Shown here: positions 21,601 through 32,419 of the stretch, in pieces
Layout of the letters: each line of letters begins with the position of its first letter
How positions within the stretch are numbered: position 1 is the first letter of the stretch
DNA from: Azolla pinnata
Lineage: Eukaryota > Streptophyta > Polypodiopsida > Salviniales > Salviniaceae
Reading direction: 5' to 3'
DNA: 32,419 bases
Assembly (NCBI GenBank): GCA_037176905.1
Contig: JBBBWG010032708.1
Span: forward strand, 9,014-41,432
Notes under the pieces: model-generated
Databases searched by the model: none
The model's input: only the letters and a program-made list of their open reading frames with translations
Told to the model about the DNA's origin: nothing
Translations under genes and position numbers: made by a program

Positions 21601-24600
21601 AAACGAAAGGAAAATTTTCCTGAGAAACAAGCCGATAGCCTTTCAGATGTGGCTTACCTCCAGCTTCTGTCTCTGGATGAGGGACAACAGAGTGATCATG
21701 CAATAGGTTGACTGCATGCATGCCTCTCATTTTGTGATTGTAAAAAAGTATAGAAAGCATGATGCTTTTGGACACATCTAAAAGGCTTTTGGACACAAGA
21801 GAAAACATAGTGGGGCATAATTTCCTGTCTAGCATCCCTTCGTTGGAAATTGCTACTACAAGTGGAATAAGATGCATTACCTAACCCGTTATGTAACCAT
21901 AGTATGCATGCTGAAGTCTGCTATAATGCTGACACAAATGTGTGCTTGGCATCTATAATCATTAAAAAGGGCATCAAGAAAAATTTATGAATGCAATGGC
22001 CACAATCACAAGATCCAACTGCTTTTCACTTAGGTGTAGAGCTAGAAATGGTATTGTAGGCCTCTCTTTCTAATTGATGTCTTAATTAGCCTTTAATGAC
22101 TATCCATAAGTTACATTCACCATTAGATGGTGCTGCTCAAAATCTATGGCCTGTTTAGAAAGATGGAACTAGTCAGTTTTTTGCCCAATTTTCTTTACTT
22201 TTCTTTACTCAGAGAAACTTCTGTATTCAGCCTTTACTCTTGTATATGTGCACTGGAAAAAGAACGATCTCCAGTTAGAAGCTCAAGCTTCACGGACTTT
22301 TAAAAACCTTCATGATGTTGCTAGCTATAATAGCTCCTGTTCTTGATAAAATTACTGTTTCCCAAAGAATTATTCATTAATAACATTAAGAAGCGAAGGA
22401 TAGAAATGAGTATATTTTCTGGTGGACCAATCGAGAGTTTTTTACTAATAGAATTACTTCTAACAGCTTTATAAAATTGATTGTCACATTTCATGACCTT
22501 TTACGTAAATATCACTGTGTAGTCCTTTACATTGTAAAGCAACCCAGCAATGGCAAGTTTGAGATAAATATGTTCAATCATTTCCAAGCCTAATCAAAAT
22601 TCACCAAGTTACAGCAAGAACTTGCCACATCTAGTATTAAGGAAGGAGAATATGGTTATTACCTTTAAAGTCATATAATCACGGCTTAAAATGTACCGAC
22701 CATCCTTCGGAAACTTGATATCTGAAATGGAAGCAATGATCTCTGTGAAAAAAGAACGTGTTCCCACAGTCTCTGACTCCTCAAACCTGTTTAAAGAGAG
22801 CGAATTTTAGTATGCCATCAATCAACTAAACAGATGTCCCTTGTGTCCCATTTACTTCTGGTAATCGGGTTTCTTACAACTTTGCATGTCGATCACACAG
22901 AGCTGACTGACGCATATCTACAAGCCGTATTGTTCCTTTGGAGGTGCTGTATGCTAATGTATTGCATTGAATGGGATGGAATTCTGCACAGGTAATGACT
23001 TCTGCAAAGAGAAACCAGTAACTTCATTCAGAAGTACAAATACAGCATGTAAATTGTGATCTAAACCATCTTTGAGTCATGTAAAATGAGTAGCATGACT
23101 CATTTTATATTAGATCCGGAAACTAATTTAGTAGCTTAAATACAAAAGGACACTATATTACCAATATTCTTTCAAATTCTCCTATAGCCAAATTTCACGG
23201 ACTCAAAACATGAGATCTAATCCTCCAGCTTCACAGTAAATGTGTCACAAACAAACCAAATACTTGAAGGTCTGACCTTTCAAATTTAAAGACATTGAAT
23301 AATCTTTATAAAAACAGTAAACTCTTCTACAGCTAGATGCTGCGGACTTGAAAAACGTAAGATCCAATCCTCCGGCTTCATAGTCAAACCAAATACTTGA
23401 AGATCTGATCTTTCAAAGCAGAAGACGCTGAATAATCTTACTCGAAAGCTGTAAACTCTTCTACAGCTGAATGTTGTGGACTTCAAGAACATAAGATTCT
23501 ATCCTTCAACTTCACAGAATAACCAGAAACTTGAAGGTCTGATCTTTCAAATGAGAAGCCACTGAATAACCTTACTAAAAAACGATAAGCCATCTTCTAC
23601 AAAAATTGTTAATCTGTTCCACACATCATTATTTGGAAGAAAATCTGAACTTTCCAATAAGTCCAACCAAAAGATTGCTAAGTTCAACCAAAATATTAAA
23701 TGCCACATCTAACCCATGTCTATAGGTACCATCAACATCCAGAACAACATGCACATTCAGAAAACTTTGAACAAGAACCACAGAGAACTACTTCCGTGAA
23801 CCACATACGCAGGTGTCTTATTCAAAATATATCAGCACAAGCCATGCAGAATGCAATGCAGAAACCATTCTTTTTGTGTTGCTGCAACTACCACCGCCTT
23901 CATTCTAAGATTTTTATTTACTTTAATAAGAAAAGAACAGCATACCTGTAAGATCCTCCATGTTTGAAGGTTTGATGTCAATTATGTTAAAGCTTTGATC
24001 ACAGACTTCCAAATTCCAAAGATTCACTCTCAAATCATCAGCAGAAATGTATGTCTCGCCATCACTAACAGAATCATTAAGCAAGATAACTGAATGAGAA
24101 TTATATTTGGCTTTGCTATGGAAACTCTGAAGAACAACACTCAATTACAGGTGCATAGACCATGGACATCCATATAAGTTTACAATTGTCACCTAAGCTA
24201 ACCGGCATCCAATGCAAGCATTCTGAAGTGAACAACATTCCCTCCACACAGCCTCAAGTAAGCATATTATCAAGAAGCTCGAACTTCTAATCATGGCAAA
24301 GAGTGGGCACATATGAACACTTGTGCATAGCTCTAGAATTTAAATATTATGCACAGAGAATCGTATAGTTACAGGCAGAGAGACCTATGAGTCCTTGATA
24401 GCTTACCTCGTCTTCTATACTATTTATTATAAGCAAGAAAACCATATCCCAGCACAGAGATGTTAGTACATGCTCCGTTTTCATTCATGTTACGATTTTA
24501 CAACAGTACTACACATCCTGCATTATAAATTATGTATTTTTGAGAATTAATTTGAAATGAAAGAAATCGTATCCACAAACTACACCTGTTGATTGAAATG

Positions 24601-27600
24601 GAGTTTATATGATAATCATGAGCATGGGCATAAACTCTTCTGCATCTAGCTGGGTATGTTACTTCATTGCTGTATACCTGTCAAAACCACGAGATCACGA
24701 GTTGAATGACAATGTAGACCAACAGCATCTACAGATAAACTCTGCACATGCGCTTTCCCCCTTGATTCATCATCTTTTGGAAGAGTTTAGATTGCCAAAG
24801 ATACTCAGAATCTCAGAAAAAAATACTACTACCGTGGGTAAACGAAGAGAACCAATTTTGTCGAAGGGAACATCCACATCATTGACAGAGGAAGCACTAC
24901 CCAATTGGGCCGCAATATTATTCATTCCCCATGACGCATGACCATTTGGGCTTAGGACAAGGTTTCCACTACCTGAGCCACCATTTTCTGTACGATCTCG
25001 ATCAAGGTTCATTTCATGCATTTTTTTTACCTTCCTTTCTAAAACCTGCAATGGTAATCATTAGATTTTTGTTAACAAGAGAAAAATGACACATAAATCT
25101 GTGTAAAACCCCAAAGACTGCTTCCAATCAAAACATCATGTGAAATTCTCCAGTTCTTCTAGTACTCACAATAAGCATATGCCCAGCCCCTAACCTTAGC
25201 AAAGATAATGTACATGCGCAAAGAGTAAAATGCACTGTCAATGGTGTTAAAATCACTTTACGTTTAATGCTTCAAAATAGTTTTCAAACACAATGAAATT
25301 CATATGAAACTAATACCATGCATATGTAGGTTACAACAGCATTAACATGATTAAAACAGACATGAACATCAAACTCAAAAACCAAACAAATATAAGGACC
25401 AAACAAACCATTAACATATTCAATGAATGACCATTTGGCAGCAAAAAAAGCCAAAGGAGGACAAATAAAATCTTTCTTACAAAATTCCACCTTCCATAAT
25501 TTGATAGTTTTATCATTTGTCGAGAGTATAAACAATGCACCATTTGCTGAATGGCTCCATCTGATTTTATTTATCTTCTCCTCAATCTCTAGGCTCTTGA
25601 GATAGTCAAACTACCAAATAAACAAAGATGAATATTTAGTATCTCACACAAATAAGATGAAATTTGAAATTTCTAAATTACTTTTTATTAGCAACAGCTC
25701 TGCAAGCAAGGATTGACATGCAGAATGCATGAGAGGATAAATGTATGACGAGTAAAATGTGTCATTCAGCAGAACTGGTGGATCACAGAGAAACAACTAC
25801 TTGGATGATATTAGACAGCTAGTGAATGAGTATTAATAAAGTGTATATGAAGGGACAACCTTATTGCATTCAATACAGAAAATATCACATGTTTCAATAT
25901 GAACTTAATGAAATCATAGATAAGTTATGAAGACATGACATAGAAATAAAGAACCCAAGAAAATATTAAAATTCATAAGAATGACGCAGAAAACAACAAA
26001 AACAAGAAATGAGGATGGTACGCCAGATGTTCTAGTTCACTCCTCATACTCGAACATAATGTACACTGGTCACACTCATATGAAACTAAACTAACAGAAA
26101 ACCAAAGTTGGAAAAATGACCAATAGAGAAAAAATAGGATGACCTATTGCTTCAGTCAGCCACCCCCTGTTGTTCAGGAACAGTCTCAAATGAGCAGCTC
26201 ATATTACATTTAAGTAACTGAGCATTGGTGGGACAGTATTGTACACCATTCTCTCTTGTGAATATATGGATTGATGGTGATGATATACTCGACAAATAAA
26301 TGTACAATGGATTGAAGGTGATGATATACTCAACAAATAAAAATATGTATTGAAGATGATCAAATCCAAAGGAAAAATTGCCCTCATATGAACAATGTCA
26401 TAACTACAAGCTATAATAAGTAGTTTCAAACTCATTTTCATTTTCATTCACGAAAACTGAAATATCTATGCAACTCTTGGGATTCAAAACAAAACCTCAG
26501 GTTCATGACTTTGAAATTCTGTTTTATAATGATACTCGGGATGTTTCACACTTGACAAATCTGCCTGCTCAAGCTCTTTCCGAAAACGTAACTGCATGGC
26601 ACACATTAAATTGCTATGATTAGAACATTGAGTAAAAAGAGAGAAACACCACGAATCAGAACTGATAATGCTCAATAATACAGATTGATCCAAATATTTG
26701 AGAATTACATCTTTCCCATCTGATCTCTGAAAAAGAACAACGCGACCACCTCGATCTCCAGTTGCCAGATGATCCCCAGACTTGTCAAATTCAATTGCAG
26801 ATATGATATCAACTGCAAGTAAACATAGGCGTAAAGGTCACACAGTATTCACAAAATTAAAATCCAGAGGAAACTTGAAGGCAAAAACAAGCTAAAAATT
26901 ATTTTTGGCATTATGAAGGCCATTTCATGCACACGCATCTCTACATCAATATGTATCTGGTGATAGCTTGACGTTATTGCTTCTTTAACAGACACTTTCT
27001 TATAAATCATGATAATTCGCACACAATTGCATCAAGGCAGCATTCAGCTATAACCTAGCTTGACTTGCACATGTTTTGCTACAATTTCCCTCTACCTGGA
27101 TACTCAAACTCTTGAGCATTAAGTTTTGAAGACCCAATTTCTTCATTGCAAGCATTCAAGAAACTAATGGACCAGCAGAAAGTAGCAGTATGGAAGCTTC
27201 TTGAAAGCATTTAACACATATAATGTTAAAAATGCCAGTATACAGATTGAACCAGAGTGACATCAATCTGGAACACCTGCAATAGCATATAATTTCAATC
27301 AACGATTCCTTGATCAACCTCCTCTTCCTTGACCAATAGATTTTCTGATTAACAGTGAAGCAATCCTCTGACATCGTATAGACACTTCACAGTTTGTTAC
27401 GACTTTGAATTTCTATAGCTCAAGATGTTGAATTTTGCCTTCAATAGTATGTAACCAAAAAGGAGCATCTGAATCTTGCAACACAAGCCAAAACGCCTCA
27501 AAACTCAAAGCAATGATAATTTCTTTCATGTTGACTTTCAAATAACAAAAATATGGAGCTGATTGTCAGGAGTAGATATGTTGACAACCTTGACAACAGG

Positions 27601-28714
27601 GTGTGATTAAATAACATTAGTTGCCCAGTAGGTATGACATCAAACTAGCATTTTTTTCAGTTACTTTATGCTCATTATGACTAGAATTTACTTAAGTGCC
27701 CATAAGGATTGCAAATTTTCCCATTCCAAACTTATAAACCACACCCTTACTAATTTCGTAGAAGTTACACATTGCAAGTCAATCTATTATCTTGCCGATC
27801 ATGCACAACAGGCATCAGACATTTTCATGCCTACGAGCAGCAAGCATGAGATGCTATGTAGAAATCAGATATTCAAATTTCCATCATGCTTGCAAAGTTT
27901 ATTCCAAACTTGTAAACCCGGATGTTTATCAGTCCTATTTGTTGCATTTGTTTGTATACATAAGTCACACATGCAGATATTCTCGTAGAATGGATGCTTG
28001 CATTGTCTCAGGACTTATGTTATGCTGGTCTTTGTTGAACGGTTTAACTTGTACACAGGACAACGAGCAATTGTAATCTCATCCCAATTTTTATGCTGTG
28101 TTTTATCTGTATGTTTATGCATTTGTGCATTTATGTAGCTGTGCGAGTGTTGATGATTGTACATAAAGTTAAATTAGAAAATAATTCATGCATAAAGTTC
28201 TATCTATTTGAAAACAAATCAGTTTGGGGAATTTTATCTTCTGTGACGTATATGCACTTACAATTTCAGGGCCAGGCAGACCTAGTGATGAGTTCTTTCT
28301 CATTTTGAATAGCTGAAAAGATAAAGCTAAAAACGGGATGCATCAATATAAATATGCACGTTGTCTAATTCTTCAAACAAAAACTAAAGCTTTGATCTAG
28401 ATGCGACACAACAGAACCACTGCTCTTAAGTGTAAAGTCAGCCTGTGCAATAGCATTACAACCATCACCATTATAGCGACATGCTGAATATTCAAAGTTC
28501 GTTCAGACACAGTGGTTTTATCAGTTTCTGGTTATCTTCTTATCTATTATTAAATATTTTACGCCTGAACCTGCACTAGAAAACAAGCAACAATCTTACC
28601 ATCTTGAACTTCTTCTCCAGCCATTCTCTCGCCAAAAACTTGTAAGAACTTCCATTCTGCAGCTTTTGGTATGGACCCAGTGGAAGGCATTCCACCTCCC
28701 CCTCCAGGAATCAT
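18619..28714 (-). CDS. B55: PP2A regulatory subunit B55 (14 coding exons)
   Basis: B/PR55-type regulatory subunit of protein phosphatase 2A, a WD40 propeller that directs the AC core to phosphoproteins. Exons, in order: 28714-28600, 26812-26709, 26591-26496, 25610-25491, 25045-24830, 24677-24586, 24064-23946, 23001-22878, 22786-22663, 20292-20224, 19598-19507, 19413-19336, 19252-19185, 18755-18619. They total 1554 nt, or 517 aa plus stop, with every phase consistent; plant family members are about 500-515 aa. Signatures: [104 protein letters not shown], and the C-terminus NSLYMYYA. Residues 146-217 form the acidic, variable loop. The segment just after it ([18 protein letters not shown]) differs from the usual plant TSxETNLVARCRR. 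The ATG at 28714 is the first after an in-frame TAG in unspliced sequence. Introns range from 83 to 2370 bp. Confidence 0.96.
19986..20200. repeat. ~125-bp duplication in B55 intron 10
   Basis: Two copies share CATGCATTTA, then ATGCAAAGNGATTTCCATAC, then AAGAAACATC and GCAGACAGCTGTAAA. They begin near 19987 and 20121. The second copy ends about 25 bp from the donor of the exon at 20224-20292. Confidence 0.85.
23190..23600. repeat. Three-copy ~134-bp tandem repeat in B55 intron 7
   Basis: Modules beginning GAYCTTTCAAA lie near 23274, 23407 and 23541. Each is followed by GAATAAYCTTA, ACTCTTCTACAGCT, GTGGACTT-AA-AACATAAGAT and CCAAATACTTGAAG. A partial fourth copy precedes them from about 23195. 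Divergence between copies is moderate. Confidence 0.88.
26265..26345. repeat. ~40-bp duplication in B55 intron 3
   Basis: GGATTGATGGTGATGATATA-CTCGACAAATAAA is followed by a second copy, GGATTGAAGGTGATGATATA-CTCAACAAATAAA. The copies are nearly identical and lie head to tail. Confidence 0.85.
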
Positions 28715-29766
28715 CACAAACGTCTTTGTAAAAGAATATCTATACTTGCTCTATTATTAGAATATAGTACGCAATGTTCAACCTCATAAACACGTATCCT
28801 TCATCTGGGTATTTCATCTTCCATAACCAATCTTTCTTTTTCTATTAGTTTCCGCAATGCATAGTGAGATGGATTCCTTCTAGGAAATCGTGATACACAA
28901 ATCCAGATGCCCTTTATGAGCTCGCAATAAAAGCTTATCTAGTGTCATAATAGGGCTGCCATAGGCAGCTACAACTACACTGCATCAACTGGAGGACGAA
29001 AATTGTTATTTTGGGTAGTCTCGTATTGAGCACGAGATGAAGATTGACACTACATGGACAGAAATCAAATTGTCAGAGCTGGAATGATGAAACAAGTATC
29101 ATATATCTGACTCTTATAAGCAGAAATCAAAATAACAAAAATAAGTAAATAAATGGGAATTAAGTCGCAAACAAGAAAAAAACTGTTTATGGGGAATGTA
29201 CGTGTCAAAAAACACCATTTTGAGTAGAATACAAAAAAAATGATGGGAATGTCTCACAGAACAGGATAAAACCATCACATAATGCATTACAGTGCTTAGT
29301 TAGCTTGATTGACAAATTCTAGGATTCAAATTGGGCAGGATAATGAAAAGAATTACTCGGATATGAATGATAAGGCAGCAAAAAGGAACACTACAATTTC
29401 CACAAAGAAAATGAGTTTCGAATCAGATTTTGGAGAAGGGGGCAGGAGGAAGAAGCTCAAAGATGAGTTCTTGCAGTTCTCCTCCTCTGTCACAAGTCTG
29501 CGGAATTTACTTCCTAAACCAGGAGCGGGATAGAACAGAATTGCAGAAGGACAATACCAGAAAGCACAGAAACTACAACACTGATGAACGCGAGGTGTAA
29601 TAATGGCGAAAGGAGGAAAACCGCCAGTGAGAGGTAGAAAAAAGTGGCACAGAACAAACAGTAAGCAAATACGAAGAAAGGTGAAGAGGATAAGCAGAGA
29701 AAAAGCAGGAGCTCGTACCTCAGAAAAATCAATAACAATACAGAAGGCATTCTTTGTGCTAGTTAC

Positions 29767-29795
29767 CTGTTCTTTTCTTCTGCTCATCCTCTACC

Positions 29796-29836
<41 letters not shown>

Positions 29837-29935
29837 TTCTTCAGCTTCTTCTGCTGCTTCTTCTTCTTCTGCTCCTGCTGCTGCTGCTATTCAGAGTTCG
29901 GAGTTCTTCGATGCCCAATCTGCTTTTTTTGTTCA
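29767..29935 (-). other. Probable non-coding first exon of B55 (GAA-rich leader)
   Basis: Read on the - strand, this stretch is purine-rich: GAA triplets, then AGAGGATGAGCAGAAGAAAA, then the strong donor AACAG|GTAACT at 29767/29766. A matching acceptor could be CTTTTACAAAG just before the ATG at 28714, which would make a ~1 kb leader intron. The 5' limit is not defined. The apparent frames on either strand here are low-complexity and not called. Confidence 0.5.
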
Positions 29936-30026
29936 CTTCGATCTCCGAGACACTTCCGACGGCACCTTCTGCTTCGTTCTGTGCATGCCGAGCGGCGAGG
30001 CCTGCTCTGTGTTCTGAGTGGTTCGC

Positions 30027-30720
30027 TCTCCGGTGATGATGATGATGATGAAGATGATGATGATGATGATGATCGTGATGATGAAGATGATGATGATGGT
30101 GATGATGAAGATGAAGATGATGATGATGGTGATGGTGGTGGTAATGATCACGGTGGTCATGGTGGTGATCATGATGATGCTGATGGTGGTGATCACGGTG
30201 ATCATGGTGATGATCATGATGATGGTGGTGATGGTGGTGATGGTGGTGATGGTGGTGATGGTGGTGATGATGATGATGATGGTGGTGATATGATGATAGT
30301 GATGGTGATGATGATGATGATAATGGTGGTGATGAAGGGGGATGGTGGTGAAGGTGATTATGGTGATGATGATGATGATCATGGTGTTGATGATGATGGT
30401 GGTGATGATGGTGGTGATGATGGTGGTGATGATGGTGGTGATGATGGTGGTGATGATGGTGGTAATGATGGTGGTAATGATGGGGGATGGTGGTGATGGT
30501 GGTGGTGATGGTGGGAGATGGTGGTGATGGTGATTATGGTGTTGATGATGATGATGATGGTGCGCATGGTCGCTCTTTGTCTGCATCTCTGATGATGATG
30601 GTGGTGGTGGTGGTGATGACGGCGGCATGTGATGCTATGATGACGATGGTGATGGTGGTGGCGATGTTGATGATGGTCATGGTGATGATCACGGTGGCTG
30701 GAGTGGGCGACGATGACGGT
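30027..30720. repeat. Large GAT/GGT triplet microsatellite
   Basis: About 0.7 kb of almost uninterrupted GAT and GGT triplets on the + strand (ATC/ACC on the other), with ATCA and CACG breaks. Around 30394-30480 the triplets are ordered into a 12-bp unit, GATGATGGTGGT, repeated about seven times. All frames are open for long stretches and give Asp/Gly, Met/Val or His/Ile/Thr peptides, which are treated as artefacts. It lies directly upstream of the B55 leader. Confidence 0.95.
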
Positions 30721-31170
30721 TGCCACCGTATGCATGTGTGGATCTTGTCTATGCATCATGTGTACATCATGCATGTATGTACGTATGAGTCTCATGGTGT
30801 GCATGCATGTGGATGTGCATGTATCATGTGCGTATATGTATGACAATGTAAATCTTACGTATGTCCGCGAGCGCGTGTGTGTAGATGGGATGTATGAGCA
30901 TGTATGTATGGGTGCGTACGTATGTATGCATGCGTGCACGTGCATGTGTGCAATTGTGTATGCATGCATGCTTGCATGTGTTGATTGGGAATGCTCAAGG
31001 CTTAAAAAAGTAAGTGTAACCAGAACAATGTCATTCATCATCCATGCTGCTCTTTTGTTTCTATGCATGGATGGATGGATGAATGGATGCATTCATGCAT
31101 GCATGCATGGAATGATGGATGCATGGGTGGGGGTGGGTGGTGGGGGATGCATGGGGTTGGATTCTCATGG
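30721..31170. repeat. ATGC/GTAT and GGAT simple-sequence region
   Basis: Alternating purine-pyrimidine sequence, rich in TGCATG, GTATGT and TGTGCA, runs to about 30980. After a short unique gap there follow (GATG)n near 31068-31090, (GCAT)n near 31096-31110 and a GGTGGGGGTGGGTGG G-rich patch near 31125-31145. No gene was seen. Confidence 0.85.
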
Positions 31171-32399
31171 ATTTGTGGAAGTGATCAAACTGTGATCTGA
31201 TCAGAGAATGCGGCCGCCGCATTTTTCTGCCCAAAGGCCACCCGAACAAATTTTGGTCGATGCATCACGATCTGTCTGAAATAAGATTTGCGGTATTGCA
31301 CATGATCTGATGATGTTTCTATGAACACATCAACATTCAGACCCTGCAATTGCAGTTGAAAAACTTGGATCGTACCTTTGAACCAAAGAGGGGATATGGC
31401 GGCGATCTGTGTTCGGCAGCGTGTCATGATCCCTTTCAATGCTCAATTTATAGCTTCTGAACAACCGTCCTAGGTCCACAAAATCGCTAGTAAACTTAAA
31501 CGATGTGTTTCGATCAATAAGCCATCATAAGCACAAACTAATTTATGAACAAATCGACAAATATCATTGATTATCATTTGTGGGTATTGCTTGTGAACGT
31601 CGACCGTCGCACCTCGGTCGAGCCAAGGATGAACGTACGACTTCACCTTCTCGACATGGCAGGCTCGATTAAATCGAAGCTGCATTTCGCACCTGAATAT
31701 CGTCTAGTTGATCGGGACTTGTTTAATCATGACTTTATATTGATACTTGTGCGTTAACATGGACACACTTAGCAAAGTTGTCACCGATGTTTACGTAGAA
31801 GACGGGTTTAGGGTATTCATGAACAATTATCGACTAACTGATCGGCATGAATTTTCAAGTCTCTTAGCAAACCATGTTTTTGTCAATTTTGGCCATGGTA
31901 TTTAATCACATGGGCCTTTGTCTTCTCGGTTGGCAGATTGTCAAGTAATTCTAGCGCTTGTTTTACCGGGTTTGTCGCATGTTTAATAGAAGCTCCTCTT
32001 TTGTCGTCATCAAGTTGGTGACAAATACATCGTTGGAGTGCTGTTGAGAACTAAGATCGAGATGTAGCAGTCTAGGAGTTAAAATCTTTTTGCATCATAA
32101 CTTTCATAAGTAAGTAGTTATCCTATCATGGGTATCTTACGATGCGTTTAGCGATTAGTTTAGCTGATCTTCATTTGTATCATTTCTTTACTAATTGAAG
32201 GATTTTGTTAAAAAAAAAAAACAAATACAATGTGGATCTCGTCCATTCCCAGACCATTTCGTTTGTCTACTAACATTCACCACGACTTCGATCGAGATTA
32301 CCTTGGGCACGCAACATCTTCCCATAAAAACTCTACGATTTCTCGATTGCCCGTGGTTTTCCTCGACCATCAACACAAATTTCAGGCTGGGAAGGCTTC
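31171..32399. other. Intergenic sequence without a convincing gene
   Basis: A - strand frame from ATG 31427 to about 31188 is open for about 80 codons and reads as a normal-composition peptide (FIETSSDHVQYRKSYF). It has no recognised domain or flanking exon, so it is only noted. Overlapping + and - frames between 31470 and 31757 are equally unsupported. A run of 12-13 A lies near 32209. Confidence 0.4.
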
Positions 32400-32419
32400 G
32401 GGGGGGGGGGGGGGGGGGG
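32400..32419. other. Terminal poly-G run
   Basis: The window ends in 20 consecutive G residues after ordinary sequence. A homopolymer exactly at the end is more likely a sequencing or assembly end artefact than biology. Confidence 0.7.

Noticed and set aside
21578..21877. 99-codon - strand frame inside B55 intron 9
   Set aside because: It lies within an intron that joins two B55 exons in phase, and it has no recognised similarity or splice context.
29933..31092. Asp/Gly-, Met/Val- and His/Ile-rich frames in the GAT repeat
   Set aside because: They are simple translations of GAT/GGT triplets in each frame, with no unique sequence.
31188..31453. - strand short gene with a TATAAA-like box
   Set aside because: The TATA-like sequence is only about 17-26 bp before the ATG, too close for a normal plant core promoter, and no domain or further exon was seen.
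1..32419. CRISPR array, rRNA, intact tRNA, or bacterial operon features
   Set aside because: The repeats are head-to-tail without unique spacers, the genes are spliced eukaryotic genes, and no rRNA or intact tRNA sequence was seen.

Overview
This window is nuclear DNA of a land plant. It holds multi-exon genes with GT-AG introns, a homeodomain-leucine zipper (HD-Zip) protein of a plant-specific class, a plant-type PP2A B55 subunit, and a telo-box (AAACCCTA) in a leader. The lineage is not certain. Mixed intron sizes, abundant microsatellites and many tandem duplications would suit a bryophyte or other non-seed plant, but that is a guess.

Layout: (1) 1-1960 is AT-rich and repeat-rich, with one doubtful coding fragment (about 730-1293) and a ~100-125 bp tandem repeat just upstream of the first gene. 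(2) 2087-7544 (+) is a complete 16-exon SMU1 spliceosomal WD40 gene; my splice model gives 513 aa. (3) 8233-9170 holds a 36-bp duplication, a ~60-bp minisatellite and a long CTT/TTC tract. (4) 9511-10038 (+) is the first coding exon of an HD-Zip factor; its apparent intron runs into a ~1.4 kb minisatellite (10155-11580) and a second, longer-period repeat (11640-11970). No later HD-Zip exon was found. (5) 12000-14690 has no convincing gene. (6) 14699-16783 (-) is a split YqgF/RuvX-type RNase H-fold nuclease gene with an incomplete exon model. (7) 16971-18063 (+) is a divergent, unrecognised multi-exon gene. (8) 18619-28714 (-) is a complete 14-coding-exon PP2A B55 regulatory subunit gene of 517 aa, with a spliced, GAA-rich 5' leader reaching about 29.9 kb. 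(9) 30027-30720 is a large GAT/GGT microsatellite directly upstream of that leader, followed by ATGC/GATG-rich simple sequence to about 31.17 kb. (10) 31.2-32.4 kb has no convincing gene and ends in 20 G residues.

The genes do not form a pathway. SMU1 acts in pre-mRNA splicing, B55 directs PP2A to substrates, the YqgF-like protein is probably an organellar or nuclear nucleic-acid enzyme, and the HD-Zip is a transcription factor. Shared themes are GAA/TTC triplet tracts in or next to gene leaders and local tandem duplication inside introns. All exon boundaries come from reading splice sites and homology by eye, not from transcript evidence.
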